Source: CAXSBR01 sp964236495
GTDB lineage: Bacteria > Actinomycetota > Actinomycetes > Mycobacteriales > Jatrophihabitantaceae
NCBI GenBank assembly: GCA_964236495.1
Contig: CAXSBR010000007.1
Span: forward strand, 93,123 to 157,122
DNA: 64,000 nucleotides
Direction of reading: 5' to 3'
The position numbers were made by a program, and so were the translations under genes. Under the pieces are notes generated by a model. The model did not search any database and was not told the origin of the DNA. It saw only the letters and a list, made by a program, of their open reading frames with translations. Numbering within the stretch: the first letter of the stretch is position 1; each line of letters opens with the position of its first letter. This document shows positions 6,978 to 15,484 of this stretch, one piece after another.

Positions 6978-8504
6978 ATGAACCTATTGGCTATCTGGCT
7001 CGGCAAATCGACCGGCACCGCATTGCGCCTGATCGGCCGGCGCGGCAACGCGTTACCCGGCCTTCTCGTCGAGCGAGTCTTTCCGCACTTTCTTCCGTCG
7101 GCGCTAGGGCGGCTGGAGCAGGGCATCGTCATCGTCAGCGGCACCAACGGCAAGACGACCACGACGAAGATGTTGGCGGCACTCCTCGCCGAGAAGTACC
7201 GCGTGCTGACCAATGACACCGGCAGCAACTTCGTTCGCGGCGCGATCACTGCAACGTGCGAGCACGCCGACTGGCGCGGCCGGATACCTGCCGACGTCGC
7301 GGTGTTCGAGCTCGACGAGGCCCATGCCGTGCGCTTCGTCGAAGTCGTCAAACCGCAGCGGGTGCTGCTGCTCAACGTCATGCGTGACCAGCTGGACCGG
7401 TTCGGTGAGATCGACACCACCGCCGCGCTGCTCCGCACGGTGGCCGTAGCCGCCGACACCGCCGTCGTGCTCAATGCCGACGACCCGAGAGTCGCTGCTA
7501 TCGCAGCGGCGGTGGCGGCACCGGTCAGTTACTTCGGTGTGGCCCGCGATCTGCGGGCGGATTTCCCCACCGACGACGAGCTCTACGCCGGTGGCACGGC
7601 GCCAGTGGTCCACGCGCTGCCCTTGAGCGCCGAACTACTGCACATGGAACTGGGCGAGACCAGCCAGATCACAATGCGGATCGGCCAGACTGCCGAGGCG
7701 ATCGAACTGCGCGCCGGTGGCGCACACAACGCGCAGAATGCCGCCGGCGCCGCGGCAATGGCGCTGACGTACGGGCTCAGCGCGGACACCATCGCGGCCG
7801 GTCTGCGCGCGGTGGAACCGGCTTTCGGGCGTGGGCAGACGTTCACCGTCGAGGGTCGTCGCCTGGTGCTGCACCTGGTCAAGAACCCCGCCGGATTTCG
7901 CCAGACACTGCGCACACTGAGCGCCTACGAGCCCGGCGCCATCGTCATCGCCATCAATGACGACTACGCCGACGGCAGGGACGTCTCGTGGCTGTGGGAC
8001 GTGCAGTTCGCCGAGCCGCTGGCGGCGGTGCGCGCCGGGCGCAGCTGGCTTGCCACCAGCGGCACCCGTGCAGCCGACATGGCGCTACGGCTGCGCTACG
8101 ACGAGATCGATACCGATGCCATCGAACCCGACCTTCGCACCGCGGTGCTGCGCGCCGTGCGTCACCTACCGGTGCAGGAGACCGTAATCGTGCTGAGCAC
8201 GTACACCGCGATGTGGGCGCTGCACGCAGTCCTGCTGGATATCGGAACGCCGGTAAAGGCGGGCGGGTCGACGCCGGAGAGCTCTGGCGTAGTGCCGGCA
8301 GGTGAGGCCGCTGTCGAGCTGGGTGAGCGGGCTGAGGTGGAAGCGGTAATGAATCAGGCCGCCGTGCGACGCAGCGAGGGCACGCCCCCCGGCGACGGCG
8401 GCAGCACTGAGCCGACCAAGGCCCAGCGGACCGACTCCGAGCTGACGGCGACCGAACCGACCAAGGCCGAGCTGACCGAGACCGAGCCGGTGGAGCGGGC
8501 GTGA
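6978..8504 (+). CDS. murT: Lipid II isoglutaminyl synthase, MurT subunit
   Basis: MurT and GatD together amidate the D-glutamate of lipid II to D-isoglutamine at the inner face of the membrane. MurT activates the carboxylate with ATP. The product has 508 residues: N-terminal helix, then the Mur ligase P-loop GTNGKTTTTKML at about residue 55, the central domain with VFELDEAH and the NVMRDQLDRFGEID segment, and the C-terminal DUF1727 domain (NPAGFRQTLRTL, INDDYADGRDVSWLWDV). ATG 6978 is chosen over the TTG just before it. The last 80 residues are an unusual Thr/Glu/Pro-rich tail with repeated TEPTKA-type units, longer than in typical MurT. The stop overlaps the gatD start by four bases, as expected for a fixed heterodimer. 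Confidence 0.95.
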   Translation: MNLLAIWLGKSTGTALRLIGRRGNALPGLLVERVFPHFLPSALGRLEQGIVIVSGTNGKTTTTKMLAALLAEKYRVLTNDTGSNFVRGAITATCEHADWRGRIPADVAVFELDEAHAVRFVEVVKPQRVLLLNVMRDQLDRFGEIDTTAALLRTVAVAADTAVVLNADDPRVAAIAAAVAAPVSYFGVARDLRADFPTDDELYAGGTAPVVHALPLSAELLHMELGETSQITMRIGQTAEAIELRAGGAHNAQNAAGAAAMALTYGLSADTIAAGLRAVEPAFGRGQTFTVEGRRLVLHLVKNPAGFRQTLRTLSAYEPGAIVIAINDDYADGRDVSWLWDVQFAEPLAAVRAGRSWLATSGTRAADMALRLRYDEIDTDAIEPDLRTAVLRAVRHLPVQETVIVLSTYTAMWALHAVLLDIGTPVKAGGSTPESSGVVPAGEAAVELGERAEVEAVMNQAAVRRSEGTPPGDGGSTEPTKAQRTDSELTATEPTKAELTETEPVERA

Positions 8505-9214
8505 AAGCGCTCACGCTCGCCCACCTCTATCCGGCCGAGATGAACATCTATGGCGACACCGGCAATGTGCTCGTGCTGCGACGGCGTCTGGAGTGGCGCG
8601 GCCTGGGCGTCGACGTCGTACCGGTCTCGGTGGGCGATACGCTTCCTGCCGACACCGACATCATTCTCGGTGGTGGCGGCCAGGACGCAGCACAGGGTGA
8701 CATCGGCGTGGACTTCGCGTCCCGTGGGGTGCAACTACGGGCAATGGCGGACGACGGTGTGGTGATCCTCGCCATCTGCGGCTCGTACCAGCTGCTGGGC
8801 CGCGAGTTCCTCACCAAGGACGGCGTGCGCATCGAAGGCACCGGAGTTCTGGACGTGACGACGACGGGCAGTGACACCAGGCTGATCGGAAATCATCTCG
8901 TGGACACCGACTTCGGTCGGCTGGCCGGCTACGAGAACCACAGTGGCCTGACCCAGTTGGGCGACGGTGTGCGCCCATTGGGCAGCACCGTGTCCGGGCG
9001 AGGAAACAACGGCCGAGACGGCAGTGAAGGTGCAGTTCGCGACAACGTGTTCGGCACCTACTTGCACGGGCCGGTCCTGGCCAAGTCGCCGCAGTTTGCC
9101 GACGAGCTACTTCGCCGCGCGTACGCCCGTCGCGGCGACGACGTCGAGCTGGCGCCGTTGGACGACGGGCTCGCGCTGCAGGCTGCCGGAGTTGCCGCCG
9201 GCCGCCCCCGCTGA
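8501..9214 (+). CDS. gatD: Lipid II isoglutaminyl synthase, glutamine amidotransferase GatD
   Basis: GatD frees ammonia from glutamine and passes it to MurT for amidation of lipid II. The 237-residue protein is a class I glutamine amidotransferase of the CobB/CobQ-like type: the nucleophile is Cys93 in AICGSYQLLG and the catalytic histidine His189 in TYLHGPVL, matching the positions known for staphylococcal GatD. The N-terminus LTLAHLYPAEMNIYGDTGN is typical. GTG 8501 overlaps the murT stop (GTGA), giving translational coupling. A loop around residues 165-180 (GRGNNGRDGSEG) looks slightly expanded. The gene ends convergent with the hypothetical gene at 9244. Confidence 0.95.
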   Translation: MKALTLAHLYPAEMNIYGDTGNVLVLRRRLEWRGLGVDVVPVSVGDTLPADTDIILGGGGQDAAQGDIGVDFASRGVQLRAMADDGVVILAICGSYQLLGREFLTKDGVRIEGTGVLDVTTTGSDTRLIGNHLVDTDFGRLAGYENHSGLTQLGDGVRPLGSTVSGRGNNGRDGSEGAVRDNVFGTYLHGPVLAKSPQFADELLRRAYARRGDDVELAPLDDGLALQAAGVAAGRPR

Positions 9215-9243
9215 ACTCCGGGGGGGCAACCGACAGCGGTCAG

Positions 9244-10548
9244 TCAGTTCTGCCCGTGGCGGCCCTCGTGCTGCGTCTCGGTGGAGTAGACGACCTCGTC
9301 GTCGGGCTCCGGGGCGTCGGCCAGCACCGTCTGCTGCGGTTCGCCGTCAGCATCGGCAGCAGCGAAGGCGTCGGTGAATCCGACGTCTGAGCTGCCGATT
9401 TCTGAGGTGCCGACGCCGTGGATGCCGGACCCGAAGGTGGTTGTGGTGGCTGCAGCGTCGGAATCCATGATCAGCGTGGTGTCCACCGAGGCGTCGACGG
9501 CGCCGGAGTCTGCAGTCGGCACAGAGTCGGTGATCACGACGGCTCCGGGGCCTGTGGTGGCGGGTGTTGTCGCGGCCGAGCGTGAGTCCGGTACCGGGCG
9601 CATCTTGGGCGGAATCGAGACACCCGTGCTCGACGAGCTGGGCCGAAGCGCCCGTACTGCTGCTGCGACGGCACCGGCGATTGCGACCAGGAGGGCGAGC
9701 TTCAGCGCCGACCCACTGCGCTTCTTCGACTTCTTCCGGCTCTTCTTGTCGCTCTGGTCGCCGACCTCGGATCCCTCGAACAGCGACGCCACGATGGCGG
9801 CCTTCTCCCGGCGGCTGACCCTGCGGCGGCGGCGCACGGAGGCCTGCTCGCCGTCGGACTCGTCGGTAGCGGGCTCGCGGGTGACAACCTCAATCGTGGA
9901 CTCGTCGTCCTGGCCGTCATCGGGCGACGCGTCGGTCAACAGGCTGTCCGGCACGTCGAGGTTGCGATCAGCGTCGCCGTCGTTGCTGAAGTCGACGTCG
10001 CCGTCGATGTCAGCGGCGCCGTCGATGTCGCGGTCGCTGTCGCGCAGTTCGGTTACCGAACTGGCACGACGGCTCACGAGGCGCTCGTTCATCTGGTCGA
10101 TCCTGTTCCTCGCTGCATTGAGCGCAGCACCTCGGGCAGCGATCTGTGCCGAGCGCGTTGTGGCCTTCTTCTCGGCGCGCCGGTTCTGGATAGCGACGGC
10201 CAGCTGCTCTCGGCTGCCGCCGGTGGCGGAGTGCGCTTTGTCAATCATGGTCTCGATTGTGCCACCGACGGCGCCTCTGGCGCGGTTTGCGGCACCTGAG
10301 AACGTAGTACTCACTGTTCCCAGCGCCGCGGTCGAACCCGACTTCATACCCGAGCCCGCCGTGGTGGCCGCCCCGGTGGCGGTGCCGGCGACGCTCGCGC
10401 CGGCGCTCTTGACCGCCGCGTGGCCACCGAGGACGGCTGCGGTGACCACAGCGCCCATGGAGCTGCCCACGTCGGCAGCGGCGTTCCTGGTGGATTCGCC
10501 CAGGTCTTGCAATGCTTCAGTCATATCCGGACGCTCGGCACGGCTCAT
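9244..10548 (-). CDS. Hypothetical membrane-anchored low-complexity protein
   Basis: A predicted protein of 434 residues I do not recognise. Residues 1-120 are Ala/Gly/Thr/Ser-rich with a weak repeat (VGSSMGAVV, AGSGMKSGSTAAL), then a charged helix (QNRRAEKKATTRSAQIAARG). An acidic Asp-rich stretch follows around residues 168-205 (DIDGAADIDGDVDFSNDGD), then the basic segments RRRRRVSRREKAA and SDKKSRKKSKKRSG. A single membrane helix, SALKLALLVAIAGAVAAAV, comes next, and the last 130 residues are Ser/Thr/Asp-rich. The basic block before the helix suggests an inside N-terminus and outside C-terminus. ATG 10548 has a GGATGG-type binding site; ATG 10524 is an alternative. It is convergent with gatD and divergent from ppiA. 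Confidence 0.7.
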   Translation of the reverse strand: MSRAERPDMTEALQDLGESTRNAAADVGSSMGAVVTAAVLGGHAAVKSAGASVAGTATGAATTAGSGMKSGSTAALGTVSTTFSGAANRARGAVGGTIETMIDKAHSATGGSREQLAVAIQNRRAEKKATTRSAQIAARGAALNAARNRIDQMNERLVSRRASSVTELRDSDRDIDGAADIDGDVDFSNDGDADRNLDVPDSLLTDASPDDGQDDESTIEVVTREPATDESDGEQASVRRRRRVSRREKAAIVASLFEGSEVGDQSDKKSRKKSKKRSGSALKLALLVAIAGAVAAAVRALRPSSSSTGVSIPPKMRPVPDSRSAATTPATTGPGAVVITDSVPTADSGAVDASVDTTLIMDSDAAATTTTFGSGIHGVGTSEIGSSDVGFTDAFAAADADGEPQQTVLADAPEPDDEVVYSTETQHEGRHGQN

Positions 10549-10945
10549 AATTGTCCATCCTTCGGTGGTGTGGCAGCGATTGTTTTACTGCGCTGACAGC
10601 GGCGTACAGGCGGCCCTGATCGGGAACCACAGCCGCTGAGCTGCTCTGATCAGGCTCACCGAGCGGTGCTTCGCTTGGGGTGCGCCGGCGCTTTCCTTGT
10701 GGCGACTTCATTTGCGGGTTGATCAAGTGCAACAGCCCTTTGCAACCGACCTTAGTCCTCTGTGGTGACATCGTCGTGGCCGAGAGATTCCGTTTGCGAT
10801 CGAGCCATCGGGCAAGCGGCGCGTCCAGGATCCGGGCGACGTCAGTGCGCCGTGGCAGGATTGGCCGTGCGGTCGCGCCCCGGCCGGCGGCCAGCTGTTT
10901 CGATCAGCCTCGTCCTCATTGTTTCGTCCCAGCAAGGAGCTGTGC
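10549..10945. other. 397-base divergent intergenic region before ppiA
   Basis: No convincing coding frame or RNA gene. It separates the hypothetical gene (minus strand) from ppiA (plus strand) and must hold both promoters. A small hairpin (CCGAGCG pairing with CGCTTGG, 10659-10678) is the only structure I see. Confidence 0.5.
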
Positions 10946-11482
10946 ATGACTTCCGGAACCTCGATCGTTACCCAGCAGGTCACCCTGCATACCAACCACG
11001 GCGACATCCGCATCGGCCTGTTCGGCAATCACGCGCCCAAGACCGTCGCGAACTTCGTTGGCCTGGCCACCGGCGAGAAGGAGTGGAAGAACCCGAAGGA
11101 CGGCAAGACGTCGAACGACAAGCTGTACGACGGCACGATCTTCCACCGCGTCATCGCCAACTTCATGATCCAGGGCGGGGACCCGCTCGGGCGTGGAACG
11201 GGTGGACCCGGCTACAACTTCGCCGACGAGTTTCATCCCGAGCTGTCGTTCGACCGGCCCTACCTGCTGGCCATGGCCAACGCGGGCCCGAACACCAACG
11301 GCTCCCAGTTCTTCGTCACCGTGGCGAGCACCGCGCACCTCAACCGCAAGCACACCATCTTCGGCGAGGTCGCCGATGCCGACAGTCGTGCGGTGGTGGA
11401 TGCGATCGCCGCCACGTCGGTCGATCGCGGGGACAAGCCGAAAGACGACGTCGTCATCAACTCGGTCACCGTCGGCGAGTAA
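10946..11482 (+). CDS. ppiA: Peptidyl-prolyl cis-trans isomerase, cyclophilin type
   Basis: A cyclophilin of 178 residues that catalyses proline isomerisation during protein folding, cytoplasmic since there is no signal peptide. The classic motifs are present: NFVGLATGEKEW, FHRVIANFMIQGGDP (catalytic Arg in FHRV), GTGGPGYNFADEF, LAMANAGPNTNGSQFFVT and the H in KHTIFGEV. ATG 10946 is chosen because AAGGAG lies at 10934-10939; an in-frame ATG at 10919 would add nine residues and swallow the binding site. The rhomboid gene starts directly at the next base after the stop, so the two form an operon. Position matches Rv0009 in M. tuberculosis. Confidence 0.96.
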   Translation: MTSGTSIVTQQVTLHTNHGDIRIGLFGNHAPKTVANFVGLATGEKEWKNPKDGKTSNDKLYDGTIFHRVIANFMIQGGDPLGRGTGGPGYNFADEFHPELSFDRPYLLAMANAGPNTNGSQFFVTVASTAHLNRKHTIFGEVADADSRAVVDAIAATSVDRGDKPKDDVVINSVTVGE

Positions 11483-12412
11483 GTGAGCACGACCGGGGCC
11501 GAACCGTCCGAGCCCGCATCCGCCGGGTCGCCCGGAGCGTTCTTTCCCGGCGCCGGGATCGGGCGCTGTTACCGGCACCCGATGCGCGAGACCGGCGTGC
11601 GGTGCATCCGGTGCAACCGGCCGATCTGCCCTGACTGCATGCGCCCGGCCTCGGTCGGTTTCCAATGCCCCGACGACGTCAGCGCCGGTGCCCGGAGCAT
11701 CCGTGCTCCGCGCACCGTGGCCGGCGCGCCGGTTCAGGCCACCGCCTACATCACCTGGACGCTGCTGGCGCTCAACGTCGTCGTCTATCTGGCAGCAGTG
11801 ATCGATTCGCGCCAGCACAACCTGAACAACTTGGTTGGCTCGAAGTTGTTCCAGCGCTGGGAGCTGGTTCCGTACCAGGTAGCCAGCAATCCGGGTGGGC
11901 AGTGGCCACGCCTTGTCGGCTCGGCGTTCCTGCATCTGAACCTGACCCACCTCGCGCTCAACATGGTGGCGCTGGCTTTCGTCGGACCGTTCGTCGAACG
12001 CGAGCTGGGCTGGTGGCGGTATCTGTCGGTCTACCTGCTTGCCGCCCTGGGCGGGTCGACGCTGGTGTACATCGGACCCGATCATCTCAACGCGGTGGCC
12101 GGCGCGTCCGGCGCGATCTACGGGCTGTTCGCCGCGTCGCTGGTGCTGGCTCGCCGGCTGCAACTGGACATGCGGGCGCTGCTGATCACGATCGTCGTCA
12201 ACTTCATCTTCACGTTCTCGGTGGCGGGCATATCGATCGAAGGTCACATCGGCGGGTTCCTGGCCGGCGGGCTCGCCGCGCTGGCGATCGTGGGGGTGCC
12301 GTGGCGTTCGCTGCGGCTGCCGGTACGGCTGCAGGCGGGTGGCCTCGCTGCGCTTCTGGTGCTGCTGATGGTCACCATCGTGGTACGCACGGCGTCTTAT
12401 CCCGCAACCTGA
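11483..12412 (+). CDS. Rhomboid family intramembrane serine protease with N-terminal zinc finger
   Basis: A membrane protease of 309 residues. Residues of about 28-63 form a small zinc-binding finger (CYRHPMRETGVRCIRCNRPI then CPDCMRPAS, and a further Cys in FQCPDD). Six membrane helices follow, beginning with AYITWTLLALNVVVYLAAVI. The catalytic serine is Ser209 in GASGAIYGLF and the catalytic histidine His255 in EGHIGGFLAGG; HLNLTHLALNMVAL is the conserved helix-2 segment. Rhomboids cleave membrane segments of other proteins; the substrate here is unknown. The start codon GTG immediately follows the ppiA stop. Confidence 0.93.
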   Translation: MSTTGAEPSEPASAGSPGAFFPGAGIGRCYRHPMRETGVRCIRCNRPICPDCMRPASVGFQCPDDVSAGARSIRAPRTVAGAPVQATAYITWTLLALNVVVYLAAVIDSRQHNLNNLVGSKLFQRWELVPYQVASNPGGQWPRLVGSAFLHLNLTHLALNMVALAFVGPFVERELGWWRYLSVYLLAALGGSTLVYIGPDHLNAVAGASGAIYGLFAASLVLARRLQLDMRALLITIVVNFIFTFSVAGISIEGHIGGFLAGGLAALAIVGVPWRSLRLPVRLQAGGLAALLVLLMVTIVVRTASYPAT

Positions 12413-12472
12413 GCAGGGCCGTACAGGCGGGCAGCCGGCGGATCGAGCGGTAGCCGTCAGCCGCTTCGGCCT

Positions 12473-12931
12473 TCAGTGCTGGGGTGCAAAGGCGCCGATG
12501 ATGTCGGCCGCTTCACCGGGGTCGCGGCCCAGCGCATGCCGGCCGAGTACGGCAAGGGTGACCCCGTCGTCGATCTCCAGCGTGACGCTGGTCAGCCCAC
12601 GGCGTTGCCGTCGGTCGATGCTCAGGCTCTGCACGTCGGTCCAGCGCAGCGTCGTCCAGCTCAAGCCGAGTCCGGTGCGCAGTCGCAGCCCGTCGGCGTC
12701 GACGACGAGCCGAGGGTTGACGATCAGGTCGGCAAAGCCGACGCTCGCACACAACACCGCGCCGAGTGCGTACAGCAGCCCTCCGCCTGCGTCCTGTGCA
12801 GTCACAGCCAAGCCGGCGAAGACGAGCGCGCCCGCCAGTGCAGCGAGCGCGAGGCGACGATCCGGACCGAAACGTGCATTGGGACGCCGGTCGTCCGCGG
12901 GCAGGACGAACTCATCCACCGCTGTGGACAA
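12473..12931 (-). CDS. PH domain-containing membrane protein (Rv0010c-like)
   Basis: A small protein of 152 residues. Two membrane helices (LALAALAGALVFAGLAVTA and GGLLYALGAVLCASVGFADL) are followed by a bacterial PH-like domain: NPRLVVDADGLRLRTG, LSWTTLRWTDVQSLSIDRRQ, GVTLAVLGRHALG. The function of this family is unknown. Its place between the ppiA unit and crgA matches Rv0010c in M. tuberculosis. The start is TTG 12931, or GTG 12919; the former overlaps a DnaA-box-like word. It runs convergent to the rhomboid gene. Confidence 0.85.
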   Translation of the reverse strand: MSTAVDEFVLPADDRRPNARFGPDRRLALAALAGALVFAGLAVTAQDAGGGLLYALGAVLCASVGFADLIVNPRLVVDADGLRLRTGLGLSWTTLRWTDVQSLSIDRRQRRGLTSVTLEIDDGVTLAVLGRHALGRDPGEAADIIGAFAPQH

Positions 12932-12985
12932 CTCTGGGGAGAACTACACCGGTGTAATCACAGCCGTGGAAAGACATGTGGACAA
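12923..12985. promoter_or_regulatory. Two TGTGGACAA boxes flanking a palindrome
   Basis: TGTGGACAA occurs at 12923-12931 and again at 12977-12985, in the same orientation. Each is the reverse complement of TTGTCCACA, the usual GC-rich-actinobacterial DnaA box. Between them at 12945-12956 is the perfect palindrome TACACCGGTGTA. The stretch lies at the 5' end of the PH-domain gene and downstream of crgA. It may be a regulator site for the PH gene or DnaA-responsive; function is inferred. Confidence 0.4.
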
Positions 12986-13008
12986 CCAAGCGCTGGGCGA
13001 GAAGGCCG

Positions 13009-13278
13009 TCAGCGCCAGCGCGCGGCCAACAACAAGCCGATCACCAGTGCGGCGAATCCGACCAGGAAGTTCCACGATCCCATCGACACCATGAACGGAA
13101 TCCGGTCGCCAGCGATGTAATACACCGCAATCCAGGCGAGCCCGAAAAGCATGATCGCTACGAACACGAAGGGATACCACTGCGGGCTGGGAGCTGCCGC
13201 CTTGATGGCCGACGCGCCACCGCCCGAGCGGCTGGGCGCGACGTACTCGGGTTTCTTGCGGACCTTGGACTTGGGCAC
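13009..13278 (-). CDS. crgA: Cell division protein CrgA
   Basis: A protein of 89 residues of the CrgA (WhiP) family, a small membrane protein that helps place and time the actinobacterial division septum and contacts FtsZ, FtsI and PBPs. It starts MPKSKVRKKPEY, the hallmark of the family, and has two membrane helices: YPFVFVAIMLFGLAWIAVYY and WNFLVGFAALVIGLLLAAR, linked by AGDRIPFMVSMGSW. Length and location beside the PH-domain gene match Rv0011c. It is transcribed away from the sortase gene; the 269-base gap 13279-13547 carries an inverted repeat TGTTCA/TGAACA (13327-13346) that could be an operator. Confidence 0.95.
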   Translation of the reverse strand: MPKSKVRKKPEYVAPSRSGGGASAIKAAAPSPQWYPFVFVAIMLFGLAWIAVYYIAGDRIPFMVSMGSWNFLVGFAALVIGLLLAARWR

Positions 13279-13547
13279 GGCGGCCTTTCCGACGGTGTTC
13301 GAGGCGGGCTGACATTGGTGGACCGGTGTTCACACCGCGTTGAACAGCGGGCTGACCAATGGCCTGAACGCAGGCATTCTGTTGAGTAGCGTAGGCGATC
13401 GCGCGCCGCGATGGAGTCCACAGCGCTCGGATCGGCACCGGGAAGTGAGGCATCCCCCATGACTGTCTCGCGCCGCCTGGACGTTCGGCGCGGCCGGCCA
13501 TGCCATCGCGGCTGGGTGCGTATTCTTCGTCTCGAGAAGGTATTCCG

Positions 13548-14339
13548 GTGACGAGCGGCTCGCCGTCATCGGGCCGTTCGAGCACAGGCGACTACGTGCG
13601 GGCCGGCATCCGCGGCATCGGGCAGACGCTGGTGACGCTGGGCCTTGTCGTGCTGCTGCTCGTGTTCTACGAGGTCTACGTCACCAACTTCACCGCCGAC
13701 GCGCGTCAGCGCGACGTCAAGACCGAATACGCGCAGGCCGTCGCGCGGCATCAAGATCCGTTACGCGGCCAGGACAGGGCCACACTGCCCGCCGGCAAAC
13801 AGGTGATCCTGCCCGTAGGCGTCGGTTTCGCGAACCTCTACATTCCGCGGCTGGGCAAGGACTTCGCCAGGACGATCGTGCAGGGAACGCGGGCGTCCGA
13901 CCTGGACAAGGGTCCCGGGCATTACACCGACACGGCCGCGCCGGGCCAGATCGGCAACTTCGCTCTGGCCGGGCACCGGGTGGGCAAGGGCGAGCCGTTC
14001 CTGAACCTCGATCAGCTGGTTCCCGGCGACGCCGTCGTGGTGCAGACGGCGTCGCGCTGGTACGTCTACCGAGTGTTGGGCGACGACAGGACCGGCAATC
14101 TGAGCGCGCTGAACAGTCAGGGCGTGCCAGGCCGCGAGATCGTCGCACCTTCGGCAGTTCGGGTTCTTGCGCCGGTGCCCGACCACGTCGGCGTGACGCC
14201 CACGCAGGCACTGCTCACGCTGACCACCTGTCATCCCAAGTACACCGCGAACAGGCGGATGATCGTGCACGCCGCCCTTGCCCGCAGCGTGGCCGTCGCG
14301 GCCGGCGTTCGGCCGAAAGAACTCGGCGGCACCCGATGA
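13548..14339 (+). CDS. Class E sortase
   Basis: A membrane-anchored transpeptidase of 263 residues that joins secreted proteins carrying an LAXTG-type signal to the cell wall. After a short N-terminus comes the membrane anchor LVTLGLVVLLLVFYEVYVT. The sortase domain has YIPRLGKDF, the catalytic His143 in ALAGHRVGKGEPF, the catalytic Cys228 in LTTCHPKYTANRRM and the active-site Arg just after it. GTG 13548 is chosen because GAGAAGG ends seven bases before it; an ATG at 13500 has no such site. A small membrane-protein gene and pabA follow, the usual actinobacterial arrangement. No substrate with a clear sorting signal is seen in this window. Confidence 0.94.
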   Translation: MTSGSPSSGRSSTGDYVRAGIRGIGQTLVTLGLVVLLLVFYEVYVTNFTADARQRDVKTEYAQAVARHQDPLRGQDRATLPAGKQVILPVGVGFANLYIPRLGKDFARTIVQGTRASDLDKGPGHYTDTAAPGQIGNFALAGHRVGKGEPFLNLDQLVPGDAVVVQTASRWYVYRVLGDDRTGNLSALNSQGVPGREIVAPSAVRVLAPVPDHVGVTPTQALLTLTTCHPKYTANRRMIVHAALARSVAVAAGVRPKELGGTR

Positions 14340-14386
14340 CGAGCAGTTGCGGGCCGCTGCGTCGGCGTCGCGTGCGGTGGCGCTAG

Positions 14387-14548
14387 GTGTACACGTGGAT
14401 CTGGCGTCATCTGCCCGGCCCGTTCGGCCTGCGCCTGCTGCAAGCGCTGCTCCTGGTTGCCGCGGTGTGCGCACTGCTGCTGTTCGTCGTGTTTCCCTAT
14501 GTCGAGCCGCGGCTGCCCTTCAACGACGTCACGGTGAGCGGAGGCTGA
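14387..14548 (+). CDS. Small conserved membrane protein between sortase and pabA
   Basis: A 53-residue product from GTG 14387 (VYTWIWRHLPGPFGLRLLQ). It has one membrane helix, roughly LLLVAACVALLLFVV-like in composition, and the end FPYVEPRLPFNDVTVSGG. The WIWRHLPGP start and the PFNDVTV end are shared with similar short proteins found at this place in other actinobacteria, as I recall them. Function unknown. The stop is two bases before the pabA ATG, and GGAGG inside its last codons serves as the pabA ribosome binding site, so translation is probably coupled. Confidence 0.75.
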   Translation: MYTWIWRHLPGPFGLRLLQALLLVAAVCALLLFVVFPYVEPRLPFNDVTVSGG

Positions 14549-14550
14549 GC

Positions 14551-15207
14551 ATGCGTGTTCTGGTGATCGACAACTACGACAGCTTCGTCTACAACCTGGT
14601 GCAGTATCTGGGCCAGCTCGAGGTCGACGTCGTCGTGCGTCGCAACGACAAGGTGGGCGTGGACGAGTTCGCCGACCTCGGCGTGGACGGTGTGCTGATC
14701 TCACCCGGTCCGGGCGCCCCGGCCGAGGCGGGCGTGAGCATGGCGGCGGTGACGGCATGCGCGCAGGTGCAGCTGCCGGTGTTCGGCGTCTGCCTGGGCC
14801 ATCAGGCGATCGGAGCGGTGTTCGGCGCCACCGTCGGGCGGGCGCCGGAGTTGATGCACGGCAAGACCTCTGCGGTGGTCCACAACGGTGCCGGCGTGCT
14901 CGCCGAGTTGCCGTCGCCGTTCACGGCCACTCGATATCACTCGTTGGCCGTTGACGAGGTGACGTTGCCGCCCGAGATCGAGGTCACCGGCCGCACTGCC
15001 AGCGGCATCGTGATGGCGATGCGGCATCGCACCCTGCCGATCGAGGGTGTGCAGTTCCACCCCGAGTCGGTGCTGACGCAGGGTGGGCACCGGATGCTGG
15101 CCAATTGGGTGCGTTCCTGCGGTCATTCCGTCGACGAGGCTCGGGTGCAGTCGTTGGGCGATGCCGTCGATGTGTTGCGCGCCCAAGCCTTCGCCGTCCC
15201 GGCCTGA
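14551..15207 (+). CDS. pabA: Aminodeoxychorismate/anthranilate synthase glutamine amidotransferase subunit
   Basis: A class I glutamine amidotransferase of 218 residues that supplies ammonia to a chorismate-using partner (PabB for folate or TrpE for tryptophan). Motifs: VIDNYDSFVYNLVQYLG at the N-terminus, oxyanion loop SPGPGAPAEAG, nucleophile Cys81 in GVCLGHQAIG, and His170/Glu172 in VQFHPESVLTQGG. It is probably amphibolic, as the equivalent Rv0013 gene is named trpG; no partner gene is nearby. The binding site GGAGG lies seven bases upstream. In mycobacteria pknB follows; here the conserved order breaks right after this gene. Confidence 0.93.
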   Translation: MRVLVIDNYDSFVYNLVQYLGQLEVDVVVRRNDKVGVDEFADLGVDGVLISPGPGAPAEAGVSMAAVTACAQVQLPVFGVCLGHQAIGAVFGATVGRAPELMHGKTSAVVHNGAGVLAELPSPFTATRYHSLAVDEVTLPPEIEVTGRTASGIVMAMRHRTLPIEGVQFHPESVLTQGGHRMLANWVRSCGHSVDEARVQSLGDAVDVLRAQAFAVPA

Positions 15208-15247
15208 ACGCCTTCGTCGAGGGTCGAGCGTCAGTCAGACTCAAGAC

Positions 15248-15484
15248 ATGAGGACTACGATCTCCCTGCCCGACGACACGTATGCACTGGCGAGCCGTTA
15301 CGCCGCGCAGATGAGTGTCAGCCTGTCGGCGTTCTTTGCCGCCGCCGCGGTGCACTATCTCGACGAGCTTGATAGCGCGTCGCTCACCGAGCGCATCAAC
15401 TCTGCGATGTCGGCCTTGGAGTCCGACGCCTCCTCCCAAGACGCTGTGGCACTCGCGCATCGTTTCCCGGCTGAGGACTGGTGA
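15248..15484 (+). CDS. Ribbon-helix-helix antitoxin (MazE-like)
   Basis: A product of 78 residues beginning MRTTISLPDDTYALASRYAA, the standard beta strand of an RHH DNA-binding antitoxin, followed by helices MSVSLSAFFAAAAVHYLDEL. The C-terminal part (NSAMSALESDASSQDAVALA, RFPAEDW) fits the toxin-binding arm, and the EDW ending overlapping a GTG is typical of MazE antitoxins preceding mazF. The toxin frame that should follow is broken (next entry), so it may be an orphan. It lies at the break of conserved gene order after pabA, consistent with insertion. Confidence 0.82.
   Translation: MRTTISLPDDTYALASRYAAQMSVSLSAFFAAAAVHYLDELDSASLTERINSAMSALESDASSQDAVALAHRFPAEDW

Noticed and set aside
12923..12985. 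Replication origin
   Set aside because: Only two DnaA-like boxes, no dnaA or dnaN, no A/T-rich unwinding stretch.
14231..14758. Minus-strand frame over the sortase-pabA junction
   Set aside because: Very Pro/Arg/Cys-rich and antisense to the well-supported small membrane gene and pabA.
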